A stretch of 21,381 nucleotides of DNA from Lindgomyces ingoldianus (taxonomy: Eukaryota > Ascomycota > Dothideomycetes > Pleosporales > Lindgomycetaceae): NCBI RefSeq assembly GCF_010093535.1, contig NW_022985186.1, positions 793,357 through 814,737 of the forward strand, given 5' to 3'. Below are positions 10,178 through 19,266 of this stretch, in pieces (position 1 is the first letter of the stretch; each line of letters opens with the position of its first letter). The notes beneath the pieces are model-generated. The model searched no databases. It saw nothing but the letters and a program-made list of their open reading frames with translations, and was not told the DNA's origin. Position numbers and translations under genes: made by a program.

Positions 10178-12106
10178 TTAACATGCACTATGTGCTGCAA
10201 CAAACCGGCCACTAACCTGCCTCCTGCGTGCTAGCGTGCAATTCTCCTAATTGCTTGCTAACGCTAGGCGCTTCCTGCGCTATTTCTTAACATGCTTAAC
10301 TACTAATAGCGCACTATAGGCAGTAAGCTTAATGTTTAAAGTTATAGCTTAAAGAGGCGCTTTTTGCGCTATAGCGCTTAAAAGGGCAACTAATAAAGTA
10401 GTAAGCAGATAAATAGTAATCTGCCTTATAAAGACTACTAGCGCTTTTTTTATAAAAAGTTAATTACTAGGCGTAATAGGTTCTATCCTAAGGGTAGCAT
10501 AAGTTACAGAGATAACGCAATCTCTGTATGTTTTTGCCTATGCCTATTAAAACAAATCACCCTCTGCAACCTGTAGGTATAAAGACGCTATGCAATTATA
10601 ATCCTTCTTCTAGAGAACATGCTTTTTTAGATCTAGATAGATAGACTAAAGCTAGCTGCTAGTACCCCTCTTATTTCTAAGTATAATAGTAAGACTAAGT
10701 AGTGCATCTTTAACTCTAGCTTTTATTACAGAATTAATAGTGTCTTTATTCTTAATGTTGTCTAATAGCATAATAAGATGCTACTTTAGAGCACAACTAA
10801 AACAGTTATTATAAAAGTTAGTGTAAATTTTTTTAAAGGGCTCTAAGATTGCATTCTAATAGTAGCTGCTATTATAAACCTTATGCTTAGATGCTAATAG
10901 ATAGTGCTTATACTAAATACTATTAGGTGTATTCTTAGGCAAAGGCTTTTTATAATTAAGTAGGTAAGGCTCTTACCTACTATTAATAAAGGAGCTGTTA
11001 GTAAGCTTATTAACACTAACTAAAAAGAGTTTACTAGGAAACCTTAGAGCCTACGCTTAACAGAAATATAGTGCTACTATAGGTGTCTGCTGTTTAATAG
11101 AGATTTAATACTAAAAAGAACTAATAACCTTATTACTAAGTGCTTACATAAAGACAGCCTTATCTTCTCTAAAGGTGTTGCTATAGTTTGCCTACCTAAG
11201 CTTCTACAGAGCATCTTTAAGAGAGCAGTAACTAAACTAGGTAATGTACTTTACACCTAGTAGGTTAACCCTTAGCGCATATATAAATGTAGTAACAAGT
11301 ATATAAAGCTTACTGCTATTAAAATAATACTTAATATTAATGTAAGTGTCTAGTGTAAGCTGTCTATAATACACCTACATAATCTAATTTATAGTGTTTA
11401 TGTAACTAGCATTATTTAACTAGTAAGTAATACTAGCTGCTAGTTCTATAGTGTTCTTAATAAAGTAGACAAAGAATATTATCTTTAGTAATATATAATT
11501 AGAACAAGCTAGGGTGTTATTAACTACAGTATAAAGGACCTTACAGCAGAGTAAATAGATCTTGCTTAGAGAAGTAAGCTTTAGCTTTATAAAGACATTG
11601 CTATAATATACCTTTATTTAAATAAAAGCACCTTTGCAGAGATAGTAGAAGCCTGCAGACTAGGATACATCTAAGAAGTTAGTGTGCGTAAGGGTAGCTG
11701 TTGTACTAAACTAGCAAGTATAGTCCTTAAGTTAGTCCTACAGCTTAGATATCTGCCTATAATAAGAACAAAAGCCCCCTCCCTAGCTGTTGTAGGCATA
11801 AAGATGTAGCTTATTAATAGTAACTAGCTAGCAGTGTTACCTAAACTTAAAATCCTTAATTATGCTCTTAAATTTCTTTTTATTAACATAGCTGTTATTA
11901 AATGTCTTTATTAGTACAGTCTTTTAAGCTGCAACTACTGCCCTTATTAGTGCATTTTTAGTCTGTCTAGGCTTCTTAGGGACTACCTTCTCTAGAACTT
12001 TTAGTAAAGCTGTGACGCGCTGCGCATGTAGTTTATATACATAAGTAGACGCGCCTTTTCTATAATAACTAGCGTTTAGTGTAGTTAGAGTAGTAAGCTA
12101 AGACAT
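10178..12106 (-). pseudogene. Unrecognised ~640-codon gene of the TIR element, RIP-inactivated
   Basis: On the minus strand one frame runs from an ATG (12106-12104) to TAA (10180-10178), interrupted only by TAG/TAA about once per 20-25 codons; the forward strand of the same region has about twice that density, which is why I chose this strand. The N-terminal part is basic and Thr/Leu-rich; the middle (11550-11100) has Cys-, Tyr- and Asn-rich stretches; around 10830-10640 it reads as a charged, helix-like region; the C-terminus has an Ala/Leu-rich segment followed by a basic patch (KK-stop-RRKR near 10268-10288) and another Arg-rich patch. I do not recognise a domain. The C-terminal helix plus basic patch recalls the tail of some fungal transposases, but no catalytic motif was identified. 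It is transcribed toward gene relic 2 and away from gene relic 4. Confidence 0.45.
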
Positions 12107-12199
12107 TAATGTAGTTAGAAGGGTTAGTGTGTAGAGAGTTAAAGTGCTATTTAAAAACACTAAAGTAATTAGCTACAAGAAGGGGTAAAAATTAACAGA

Positions 12200-12230
12200 C
12201 AGCTGCGCTTGTTAATTATTAGCGCAGCTA
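12200..12230. repeat. Spaced dyad 10
   Basis: Arm CAGCTGCGCT, 11-base spacer TGTTAATTATT, arm AGCGCAGCTA. AGCTGCGCT and AGCGCAGCT pair perfectly. Confidence 0.8.
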
Positions 12231-12323
12231 GCTAGTAAATTACATGCCTTACTTGCTTATAAATCCTAAAAATGTAAGGTAGCAGGTAGAGAAGTCTACA
12301 TATTAGTTAAAAAAGCTAGATTG

Positions 12324-12388
12324 TTAGGTAAACTTATAGTTACTTATGTAAACTCTATAAAAGCGCAGCTAACTATAAGATTACCTAA
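12324..12388. repeat. Spaced dyad 11 within a longer palindrome
   Basis: Core: TACTTATGTA (12341-12350, decayed), 11-base spacer AACTCTATAAA, AGCGCAGCTA (12362-12371). Outside the core CTTATAGTTA (12333-12342) pairs perfectly with TAACTATAAG (12370-12379), and TTAGGTAAA with ATTACCTAA (12380-12388) at eight of nine bases. As in dyad 7, the outer arms include TATAGTTA. Confidence 0.7.
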
Positions 12389-12409
12389 TAAATTAACATC
12401 TTTTTTATT

Positions 12410-12495
12410 TAAGGCTTCCTTAACTGTGATTTTAGCTAACAACTAGACATAAGTATATCTGCTTTAGGTAATATTATGCTAGTGTTCTATAGTAT
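12410..12495 (+). pseudogene. Gene relic 4 of the TIR element, 5' part (split by gypsy copy B)
   Basis: The frame with codon starts at 12410, 12413 and so on leads straight into the AGTAT insertion site (12491-12495). When the gypsy copy and one duplicated AGTAT are disregarded it continues in phase at 18167. Interruptions are TAA only. The start of the gene is not visible; about 28 codons lie on this side. Confidence 0.4.
12491..12495. repeat. 5-bp target-site duplication of gypsy copy B, left
   Basis: AGTAT directly before the 5' LTR, repeated at 18162-18166 directly after the 3' LTR. Five bases is the usual duplication for Ty3/gypsy integrases. Confidence 0.9.
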
Positions 12496-12813
12496 TGTCA
12501 CGGTATCCTCCCCGGATCCCAGACATAACTGTATTAGACGCGTACTAGAGTATTATTAGTGCACGTCTGACACAAACACAACATAACACAGACATAAACT
12601 TAAGCACAAACTGCCTTAACACTAACTAAACCTAAAATAGGCTTAATTTATACTTAAAGCGCTTAGACTTCTAAGCTAAGTATTTAATTACTAATTTTCT
12701 TCTAAACCTTCCTGTTTTTTACACAACATCTTGTACCTACTATAATACTTTACGTAGTAATTAAACTAGACCTCTGTAAAGCTCTATAACCTTACTTATA
12801 CATAATTATAACA
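12496..12813 (+). repeat. 5' LTR of gypsy copy B
   Basis: 318 bp, begins TGTCACGG and ends TAACA, the decayed form of the TGACA end kept in the 3' LTR. Differences from the 3' LTR are transitions. The outer ~100 bp keep CpG and GC-rich words (for example CCCCGGATCCC), whereas the inner end is fully converted. Confidence 0.93.
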
Positions 12814-12889
12814 TTATGTTGTATTAAAACTCTACCTAAAAATAGCCTCTAAATTTAATCTAATAAGCTTAGTACTTACATAACTTTAA

Positions 12890-13830
12890 GCTATTAAAGT
12901 AAGCTAAAAAGCCTTCTAAAAAGCGCTTGCTTTATAAAAAAGCTACTATGTTACAAACTTAAAAGCTTTTTAAAAGGACTTTAAAAAACAGCTTTATGTT
13001 ATTAAGCAGTCTGTTTCTACCTTAACTTTTGTTATAGTAGTAGAAACTAAGAACTTACTAGCCTTAAAGCTTACCTAGAAGTCTAGAGATAGCTTAACTC
13101 CCTCCTATCTAACGCTGCCTACAACTTATAACCTTTTTAACTTAGTAATAAAATCTAACTAACTCTCTAATCCCCTGCTGTTTAATAGAAAACAGAAAAA
13201 CTTACCTTTCTTTTTACATAAGCTCTAATACAAACTTAAAGGAAATATAGACTAATTCCTCTCTAAACACTTCTAGTTACTATATGCCTACTTTTAACTT
13301 AACTATAACATAATAGCTTTAATTAACTTACTAATAAATAAAAATATTATTAACTTAAATTAATTTATAGCATTCCTGTAAGCAACTTATAAAGACTTAA
13401 ATAAAAAGTTAATAGCCCTAAGTTGCCTAAACACTTTATAACAAAAAAGAAAAAGCTTTACTTTATACTTTACTAAGTTCTACTAACTTGTATTTAATAT
13501 AGGCTTAAATAAGATAGGTTTAATTATAGCTTTATATAACTCCCTCTTAACTAAACTGCAACACGCTATAGTAGAAGAACCCCTTCTAAACAACCTTAAC
13601 GCGTATGTAAACCTAATTGCTACCTATAATAATAACATAAGGTTCCTCTTTATACAAGCCCTAATACGCCCTTAAACTAGCGTAGTTGTAAATAAGAACT
13701 CTAACATAATAAAAATTAATTTAAATTATGCTCTAGTTAGTTCTAAAAAGTATAAAGATTATAAAAAAAAAAGCTAATGCTTTAAGTGTAGTAAGCATAG
13801 TTATATTTTCTAAAACTGCTTTATTTTTTT
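12890..13830 (+). pseudogene. gag relic of gypsy copy B
   Basis: One frame from about 12890 with only TAG/TAA interruptions. From 13160 it has the layout of a Ty3-type capsid: a Pro/Leu-Phe N-terminal box, a Tyr/Leu/Ile-rich helical core (13200-13680), then a Lys-rich linker and a zinc knuckle at 13778-13819. The knuckle has three of its four ligands: Cys, Cys and the last Cys in a 14-residue span; the His position reads Tyr (TAT), which a C-to-T change explains. Gag packages the element RNA in the cytoplasmic particle. The frame ends in a T-rich tract where pol begins. Confidence 0.75.
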
Positions 13831-16800
13831 TTTTTAAGTCTACGCAAGTAGCGCTGCTAGCACTTATTAAAAATTTTTACTATTTTAATTTTATTTTTAT
13901 AAGGGCTTTAACTTGTCTTTAAGCTTTAATTTATTTTACTACTTTTAACATAGCTATAGCTATAGCAGTAGGAGCCTGTAAAAAGGCTTGTTCTAGGGCT
14001 AAGTTGCCCTCTAGGACTAATTTAACACTAGATCTTTGCTAACCTATAGGCTAAGTCTTCTACTAATAACTAGAAGTACTAAGTTAATATTTCTATATAT
14101 TTATAATAAAAAACTATATTAGCTTTTATATAAGCTTTTATTAACTTAAAAGTAAATAGCATAAGTTACATTAATAAAAAACTAGCATGTAAACTAAATC
14201 TTTAATTAACACTGCTTACTTAAACAATTTACTTAACTAAATTTAATAAAAAATAACTTAAAAAAGGTTTTATCTTTTGTACTATAACTATTATAATTAC
14301 CTACTAACACTATAAAAAGTAGATTAAACTCTATGTAATAAACATAAGACATTATAACCTAATTCTAGGACAACTATAGCTGTATTAGCATAAGGTTACT
14401 TTTAATTACTAAGAGTAAGTTTTAAACTTTAACTTTTTTTAATGCTAAGATATATGCTTACGCTTACACTTAAATAACACTTAAATAGCACTTAATATAA
14501 AAGGTCTCTAGACCTACTTTTTAATAACTTAGAAAAGAACTACCTAAGTAAGGCTAATAAGCTAGGCCTTTTACTAAGATAGGCTATATAAAATAATTTA
14601 ACAACTGCTTAAACCTAAAGAAAAGAAAGCCTTTAAAGAACTTTTACCTACCTAATTTAGACATAAACTAGGACTTAAACAGCAGATAGACATCTACTAT
14701 ATAGGACCTGCCTTATTTATAACCCTAGCTTAATAACTAGATTACAAAATCTACGCAGTTATAATTTCTAATATAGACTAAGCTTTAGCTCTCTAAAAAC
14801 ACACTAACTTAAGGATAATAGTCTTTTAAGACTACTATAACTTATTATATGTCTTCTTTTAAGATAAGTTTAATAAGCTTTTAATATAACATTTATATAA
14901 TTACTAGATAACTCTTAAGCCTAGTAAACAACCTAGTTATAGGCTACTATATAAGATGTTACTAAATAAATTAAAAGTGCTTTAAAAATACCTTAATAAG
15001 AACCTAAAGAAAAGGTTTATTTAAGCTAGCTTTTTACTAGTAGTGTTACTTATACTATTTATAAAGAAACCTAGAGGTAGGCTTTAATTTTATGTTAACT
15101 ACTAAGGACTAAATACTATTACTATTAATAATTAATACTTAATTTCTTTTTTACAGGAAACTCTAAGCTAACTAAGCAAAGCAAAGTATTTTATAAAGTT
15201 AGATATTATTACTGCCTTTAATAAGCTAAGAATAGTAAAGGGTAATAAGTAGCTAACAGCGTTTTAAACTTAATATAGACTATTTAAGTACTTAGTAATG
15301 CCCTTTAGCTTAGCTAACATGCCTAGTACTTTTTAACATTTTATAAATAACTTACTTTAACCCTACCTAGACATGTTCTGCACTGCGTATATTAATAATA
15401 TTCTAATTTATAGTAATAGCCTTTTAGAGCATAAACAGCATATACGCCTAGTGCTAAAGGCTATAAAAGAAGTAAGTCTGCAACTTAATATAGATAAATG
15501 CAAGTTCTACTAATTAAAGGTTATATATTTAGAATATGTAATCTTTATAGATAGCATCTAAATAGACCTTATTAAAGTTTAAACTATGCTAGATTAGCAA
15601 TACCTAAAAAATATAAAAGATGTTTAAGCCTTTATAAAATTTACTAACTTCTACTAATAATTTATTAATAACTTTTTATAGCTAGTAAGCCCTATAATTA
15701 CACTTACTAAAAAAAAAAATTTAATTTAACTTTAACTTAAATTACTAATAGTTTTTTAACTAGCTAAAAAAAGCCTTTACTAAAGCTTTAATACTTTGCT
15801 ACTTTAACTTTAAACTACTAATACTTGTAGAAGCTAATGCCTTAGACTATGTAGTAGTAGAAGTTCTTTTCTAGACTAAGCTAGACAGGACTATTAGGCC
15901 TATTACATACTTCTTAAAAAGAATAAGCCTTATAGAAGGCAATTATAAGATTTATAATAAGAAACTGCTTACTATAGTACACTACTTTAAATAATAGCAA
16001 CCTAAACTAGAAGGTGCAGTGCATTTAATATAGGTCTTATTTAACTATAAGAACTTATAGTACTTTATAACTATAAAATAACTTAGCTACTAATAAGCTT
16101 GTTAGTTTAAATATTTATTTTATTTTAATTTTAAGATTACTAATTATCCTAGTTAAGCTAGAGGGAAACTAGATGCCTTTATAAAGTAATCTTAAAATGT
16201 CTCTGCTTAAAAAGAAGTGTAAAAAGTTTAACACTAAACTTTACTCTAATCTAAGCTATTTTTAGACCTTAACTTAAATAAAATAAATTAGATAATTAAT
16301 TAAATTATTACTAATAAGTATTTAAATAATAAATTTATTTAAGAAACTTTAGACCTACTCTAAAACAGCGCTAGTTAGTTAAAGAAGGTAACACTAGCTA
16401 ACTGTAAAAACTAAAATAGTAAGCTATATTACTGTAACTAACTTATAATCTCTAATTCTAATAAACTAAAAATTAAACTACTCTAAATTGTACACAACTT
16501 GCCTATTAGAGGACACCTAGGCAGAGGAAAGACTCTTGACCTACTACAGAGAGAGTACTACTGGCCCTGCATGTTCTATACTGTACGCTAATACATATTA
16601 TGTTGCTATACCTGCTGTAAAGTAAAGGCCTCTTAAAAAAGGTATAATAGCCTACTTAAACTGCTTTTAATCCTTAAATAAGCTTAAAAAAACATATTAA
16701 TTAATTTTATTATAAACTTACTTTTATCTAAAGGGTATATAAATATTATAGTAGTTGTTAATTACTTAACTAAGTATTAACACTTAATACTATGTTCCTT

Positions 16801-17863
16801 TATAACTGCCTCTAATATAGCCTAGTTATTCTACTAATATGTATAAGTTTACTATAGCCTGCCTAACATAATTATATTAGACAGAGGTACATAGTTTGTT
16901 TTAGCCTTTTAGGATAAACTTTATAAATAGCTTTAAATTATTCTTTATTTATCTACAGCTTTTTACCTAGAGACTAACAGCTAGACTAAGAACATAAATG
17001 CTATAATAAAATAAGTCCTATAAGTGTACACAAACTACTAGTAGAACAACTAGGTAAAATAGTTAGCTATAGTATAGTTTAAAGCTAATAACATAACATC
17101 TAAATTAACATAAGTATCTCTGTTCTTAGTAAACTATAGATACTACCTTTAAATAGAATTTAAACTACTTTTAAATACCCCCTAACTAACTTATTAATTT
17201 ATATAAGTAATAGATGTAAATAGACTTATTAACAAAATCTAAAATATATTTAAATATGTTTGTAAAAAGCTTACATAGGCTTAAGCTTTTTAACAAGAGT
17301 ATGTAAACTAATCTTAAACCTCTGCCCCTGCGTATGCAGCTAGCAAGAAGGTCTAGCTAGACGCTAGAAATATTTAAATAAACTAATAATTAAAGAAACT
17401 TAATTAGAAGAACCTTAGCCCTTTTATAGTAGCTTATATAGTCTTATTATACACTTACTAATTAATCCTACCTAACAGCATAAAGATACACCCTGTGTTC
17501 CACGTATTGTTGCTGCGCTAAGCAGCCCCTAAATCTAACTATCTACTTAGATAGCTAAACCTGCTACTTAAACCTATTATTATAAATAATAAACTAGAAT
17601 ATGTTGTAAAAAACATTAAATAGATCTAGTTTAATAAAAAGAAACATATTTATAAATACTTTATAAAATAAACTAGATATAACAAACTATTATAGGAACC
17701 TATAGAAGCCCTGTAAAAGAACTCTGCAGTAACCTAATTCTACGCCTAATACCTATCTAAACTAAACCTATACCCTAATAAAGACAACCTAATGCTAGAA
17801 CTACTAATGTAAAGGATTCCCTTTCTAATAAGGGGGGGGGTACTGTCACAGTATCCTCCCTAG
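13831..17863 (+). pseudogene. pol relic of gypsy copy B (PR, RT, RNase H, integrase, chromodomain)
   Basis: RT core at about 15190-15500: LDIITAF box at 15199, YxDD box reads YINN at 15388-15399. RNase H about 15780-16080. Integrase HHCC zinc-binding part 16493-16630, less mutated than its surroundings and with its His and Cys codons readable; catalytic core about 16690-17090. A chromodomain-like segment at 17597-17745 starts EYVV and keeps the aromatic and acidic pattern. The frame passes through the purine tract and ends in TAG about 20 bp inside the 3' LTR. Relative to copy A there is one extra A in the run at 15709-15719, which shifts the frame between RT and RNase H. Chromodomains bind methylated histone H3 and direct integration to heterochromatin, consistent with this location. 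Confidence 0.85.
17831..17840 (+). promoter_or_regulatory. Polypurine tract of gypsy copy B
   Basis: A followed by nine G, three bases before the 3' LTR. This is the normal place for the plus-strand primer. A G run survives because RIP acts on C next to A. Confidence 0.85.
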
Positions 17864-18161
17864 ATCCTAGACATAACTATATTAGACGTGTACTAGAGTA
17901 TTATTAGTGCACGTCTAACATAAATATAACATAACATAGACATAAACTTAAGCATAAACTACTTTAACACTAACTAAACTTAGAACAGGCTTAATTTATA
18001 CCTAAAGCGCTTAGACTTCTAAGCTAAGTATTTAATTACTAATTTTTTTTTAAACCTTCTTGTTCCTTACACAACGTCTTGTACCTACTATAATACCTTA
18101 CGTAGTAATTAAACTAGACCTCCGTGAAGCTCTATAACCTTACTCGTGCACAATCGTGACA
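17844..18161 (+). repeat. 3' LTR of gypsy copy B
   Basis: 318 bp, begins TGTCACAG and ends CGTGACA. The ends form an imperfect inverted repeat that is perfect (TGTCACG/CGTGACA) if the start of the 5' LTR is used. The last ~45 bp keep CpG and GC words while the rest is converted. Confidence 0.93.
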
Positions 18162-18166
18162 AGTAT
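18162..18166. repeat. 5-bp target-site duplication of gypsy copy B, right
   Basis: AGTAT, matching 12491-12495 exactly. Confidence 0.9.
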
Positions 18167-18737
18167 TGCTATTGCTGTCTAGAATAAAAAAGAGAACACT
18201 AATCCTATAGTAGCGCTTATAAGCCTCTTGTGCCTGTCTTTATTTAATTACCTTTAAAAGACTTATAATAAAAGTAATAGGCTATAACTAAAGATCTAGT
18301 GTTGTATAATACTTTATAATAACATGTGTCTTTTTATACTTAGTTTATGTAATAAGTATACTGTTATAATTATTATCTAGGTCTTTAAAGGCCTGTTTTT
18401 AACTAAGCTTTAAGTTATAACTAGTACTATTTTTAAGCAAAGCAACAGCTTTATTAAAGGGTAGGCGTAAGTTTAGTTGTTAGAGCTTATCTGCTGCTGT
18501 TAAGCTAATAACAGCTAGAGAATAGAAACTAGTTAGAAGGTCTTCTATGTTAAAGGAAAAAAGCTATAAATTGTTAATGTTCTTAGAGGGCATACTAAAA
18601 TAGTATATAAGCAGGAAACACGTAAACTTGTGTTGTAGGTTAAGATACTTTAGACGCAACTTAATTCTGCAGTTATCTGCGCACTAAAAATTACACAGGC
18701 GACTAGACCCTCTGGAAGAGATGTGGTCCAAGCTTGA
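18167..18737 (+). pseudogene. Gene relic 4 of the TIR element, 3' part
   Basis: Continues the frame broken at 12495. About 190 codons with only TAG/TAA interruptions, ending at a TGA (18735-18737) that lies inside the right terminal region, 70 bp from the element end. The first part is Leu/Ile/Cys-rich and hydrophobic (18200-18420); the last part is basic and Val/Gln-rich (18540-18735). The inner TIR block (18686-18712) is read as part of the coding frame. I do not recognise the family. Frame continuity across the gypsy insertion is the main evidence that this was a gene. Confidence 0.4.
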
Positions 18738-18806
18738 CTTCAAGCCCACAGTCACGTAGGTGGACCAAGAAAATCTCAGGAGGCGGGTCGTGTTATTACT
18801 AGACTA
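18686..18806 (-). repeat. Right terminal inverted repeat of the TIR element
   Basis: Inner 27-bp block 18686-18712 and outer 15-bp block 18792-18806 mirror the left end. The ~80 bp between them differ from the left end and carry their own dyads: GGTCCA near 18725 with TGGACC near 18761, and a GCTTGACTTCAAGC palindrome near 18732-18745. GC-rich and little affected by RIP. Confidence 0.85.
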
Positions 18807-18815
18807 AAAAAAAAT
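18807..18815. repeat. 9-bp target-site duplication, right copy
   Basis: AAAAAAAAT directly after the right end of the TIR element, identical to 4136-4144; the gypsy sequence resumes after it. Confidence 0.85.
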
Positions 18816-18867
18816 AAGCTTTGTAAAAGGTAATTATAAGATCTATAATAAAAAATTACTTACTATA
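18816..18867 (+). mobile_element. Ty3/gypsy relic, copy A, right part
   Basis: Matches 15925-15976 of copy B (RNase H region) with transitions only and continues exactly where 4144 stops. Similarity ends abruptly at about 18867, so copy A is truncated on both sides. Confidence 0.85.
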
Positions 18868-19266
18868 ACTAAATCTTATTATAACATAAATACCTAATCT
18901 GTCTTAGCAACACTAAGAAGAGCAGCTCTGTCTTAGCGCACTTTTATAAATTAAGACTTAGCAAATCTACAGATTACCTGAAAGTATATAGGTAGTCTAA
19001 TTTATAACTTTTTATAAATTATAGTTAATTCTTGAGATTTATTAGAGTTTTTTTAACTTTTGCTCTACTATAACCTAAATTATTAACTTGTTTAAATCTA
19101 TTGCCTACTAACCTACTACTCTGTACCCCCTCCTTTGCTTTAGGTACCCTGTAGTTAGGTACTTATACTAAATACCCCCCCTCTTTTACTCTCTAGTTGT
19201 CTTTCTTTTTTTTAAGCTTAACATAAACTCTAAGTTTTAGTAAGCACTTTATTTTAAAAGAGTTAT
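18868..19266. other. AT-rich spacer, nothing recognised
   Basis: No frame and no similarity to the elements here. CTGTCTTAGC is directly repeated (about 18899 and 18928). Two C-rich pyrimidine runs lie near 19125 and 19176. Confidence 0.5.

Larger units (their letters stand above)
12107..12409. other. Spacer between divergent gene relics 3 and 4, with two dyads
   Basis: Gene relic 3 reads leftward and gene relic 4 rightward from here, so this would be a shared promoter region. It contains dyads 10 and 11 and no convincing frame. Confidence 0.5.
12496..18161 (+). mobile_element. Complete but dead Ty3/gypsy chromovirus-type retrotransposon, copy B
   Basis: Two 318-bp LTRs, a 5-bp target duplication, a purine tract before the 3' LTR, and gag-pol relics in the order gag, protease, RT, RNase H, integrase, chromodomain. 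The chromodomain after the integrase places it with fungal chromoviruses of the Ty3/gypsy (Metaviridae) group. All frames are broken by TAG/TAA. It lies in the same orientation as copy A and is 5,666 bp long. No clear tRNA primer-binding site could be read after the 5' LTR because that segment is heavily mutated. Confidence 0.93.
4145..18806. mobile_element. 14.66-kb TIR element (about 9.0 kb before gypsy insertion), type undescribed
   Basis: Seen: ends TAGTCTAGTAATAAC (4145-4159) and its exact reverse complement (18792-18806), a second 27-bp inverted block about 100 bp inside each end, and a perfect 9-bp duplication outside. Copy A of gypsy is split precisely here and its two parts join to match copy B. 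Inside are four decayed genes in the order + + - + and eleven copies of a spaced dyad. Known: 8-11 bp duplications with long TIRs are usual for Mutator-like elements, 8 bp for hAT and KDZ-type elements. Inferred: a large cut-and-paste DNA transposon carrying its own genes; the superfamily is not settled because none of the genes was recognised as a known transposase. Gypsy copy B (12496-18161) is a later passenger. Confidence 0.8.

Noticed and set aside
10700..11800. Forward-strand frame opposite gene relic 3
   Set aside because: Also broken only by TAG/TAA, but about twice as often as the minus-strand frame and without a plausible start.
12017..12047. A twelfth spaced dyad (GCGCTGCGCA, 11 bases, TACATAAGTA)
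   Set aside because: The spacing and decay pattern fit, but it lies inside gene relic 3 and the right arm is weak, so chance cannot be excluded.
12814..12835. tRNA primer-binding site after the 5' LTR of copy B
   Set aside because: The position is right, but the segment is too mutated to match any tRNA 3' end with confidence.
4145..18806. Starship-type giant element
   Set aside because: No tyrosine-recombinase (DUF3435) gene was seen near an end, and the clear TIRs with a 9-bp duplication speak for a DDE-type mechanism; size alone is not enough.
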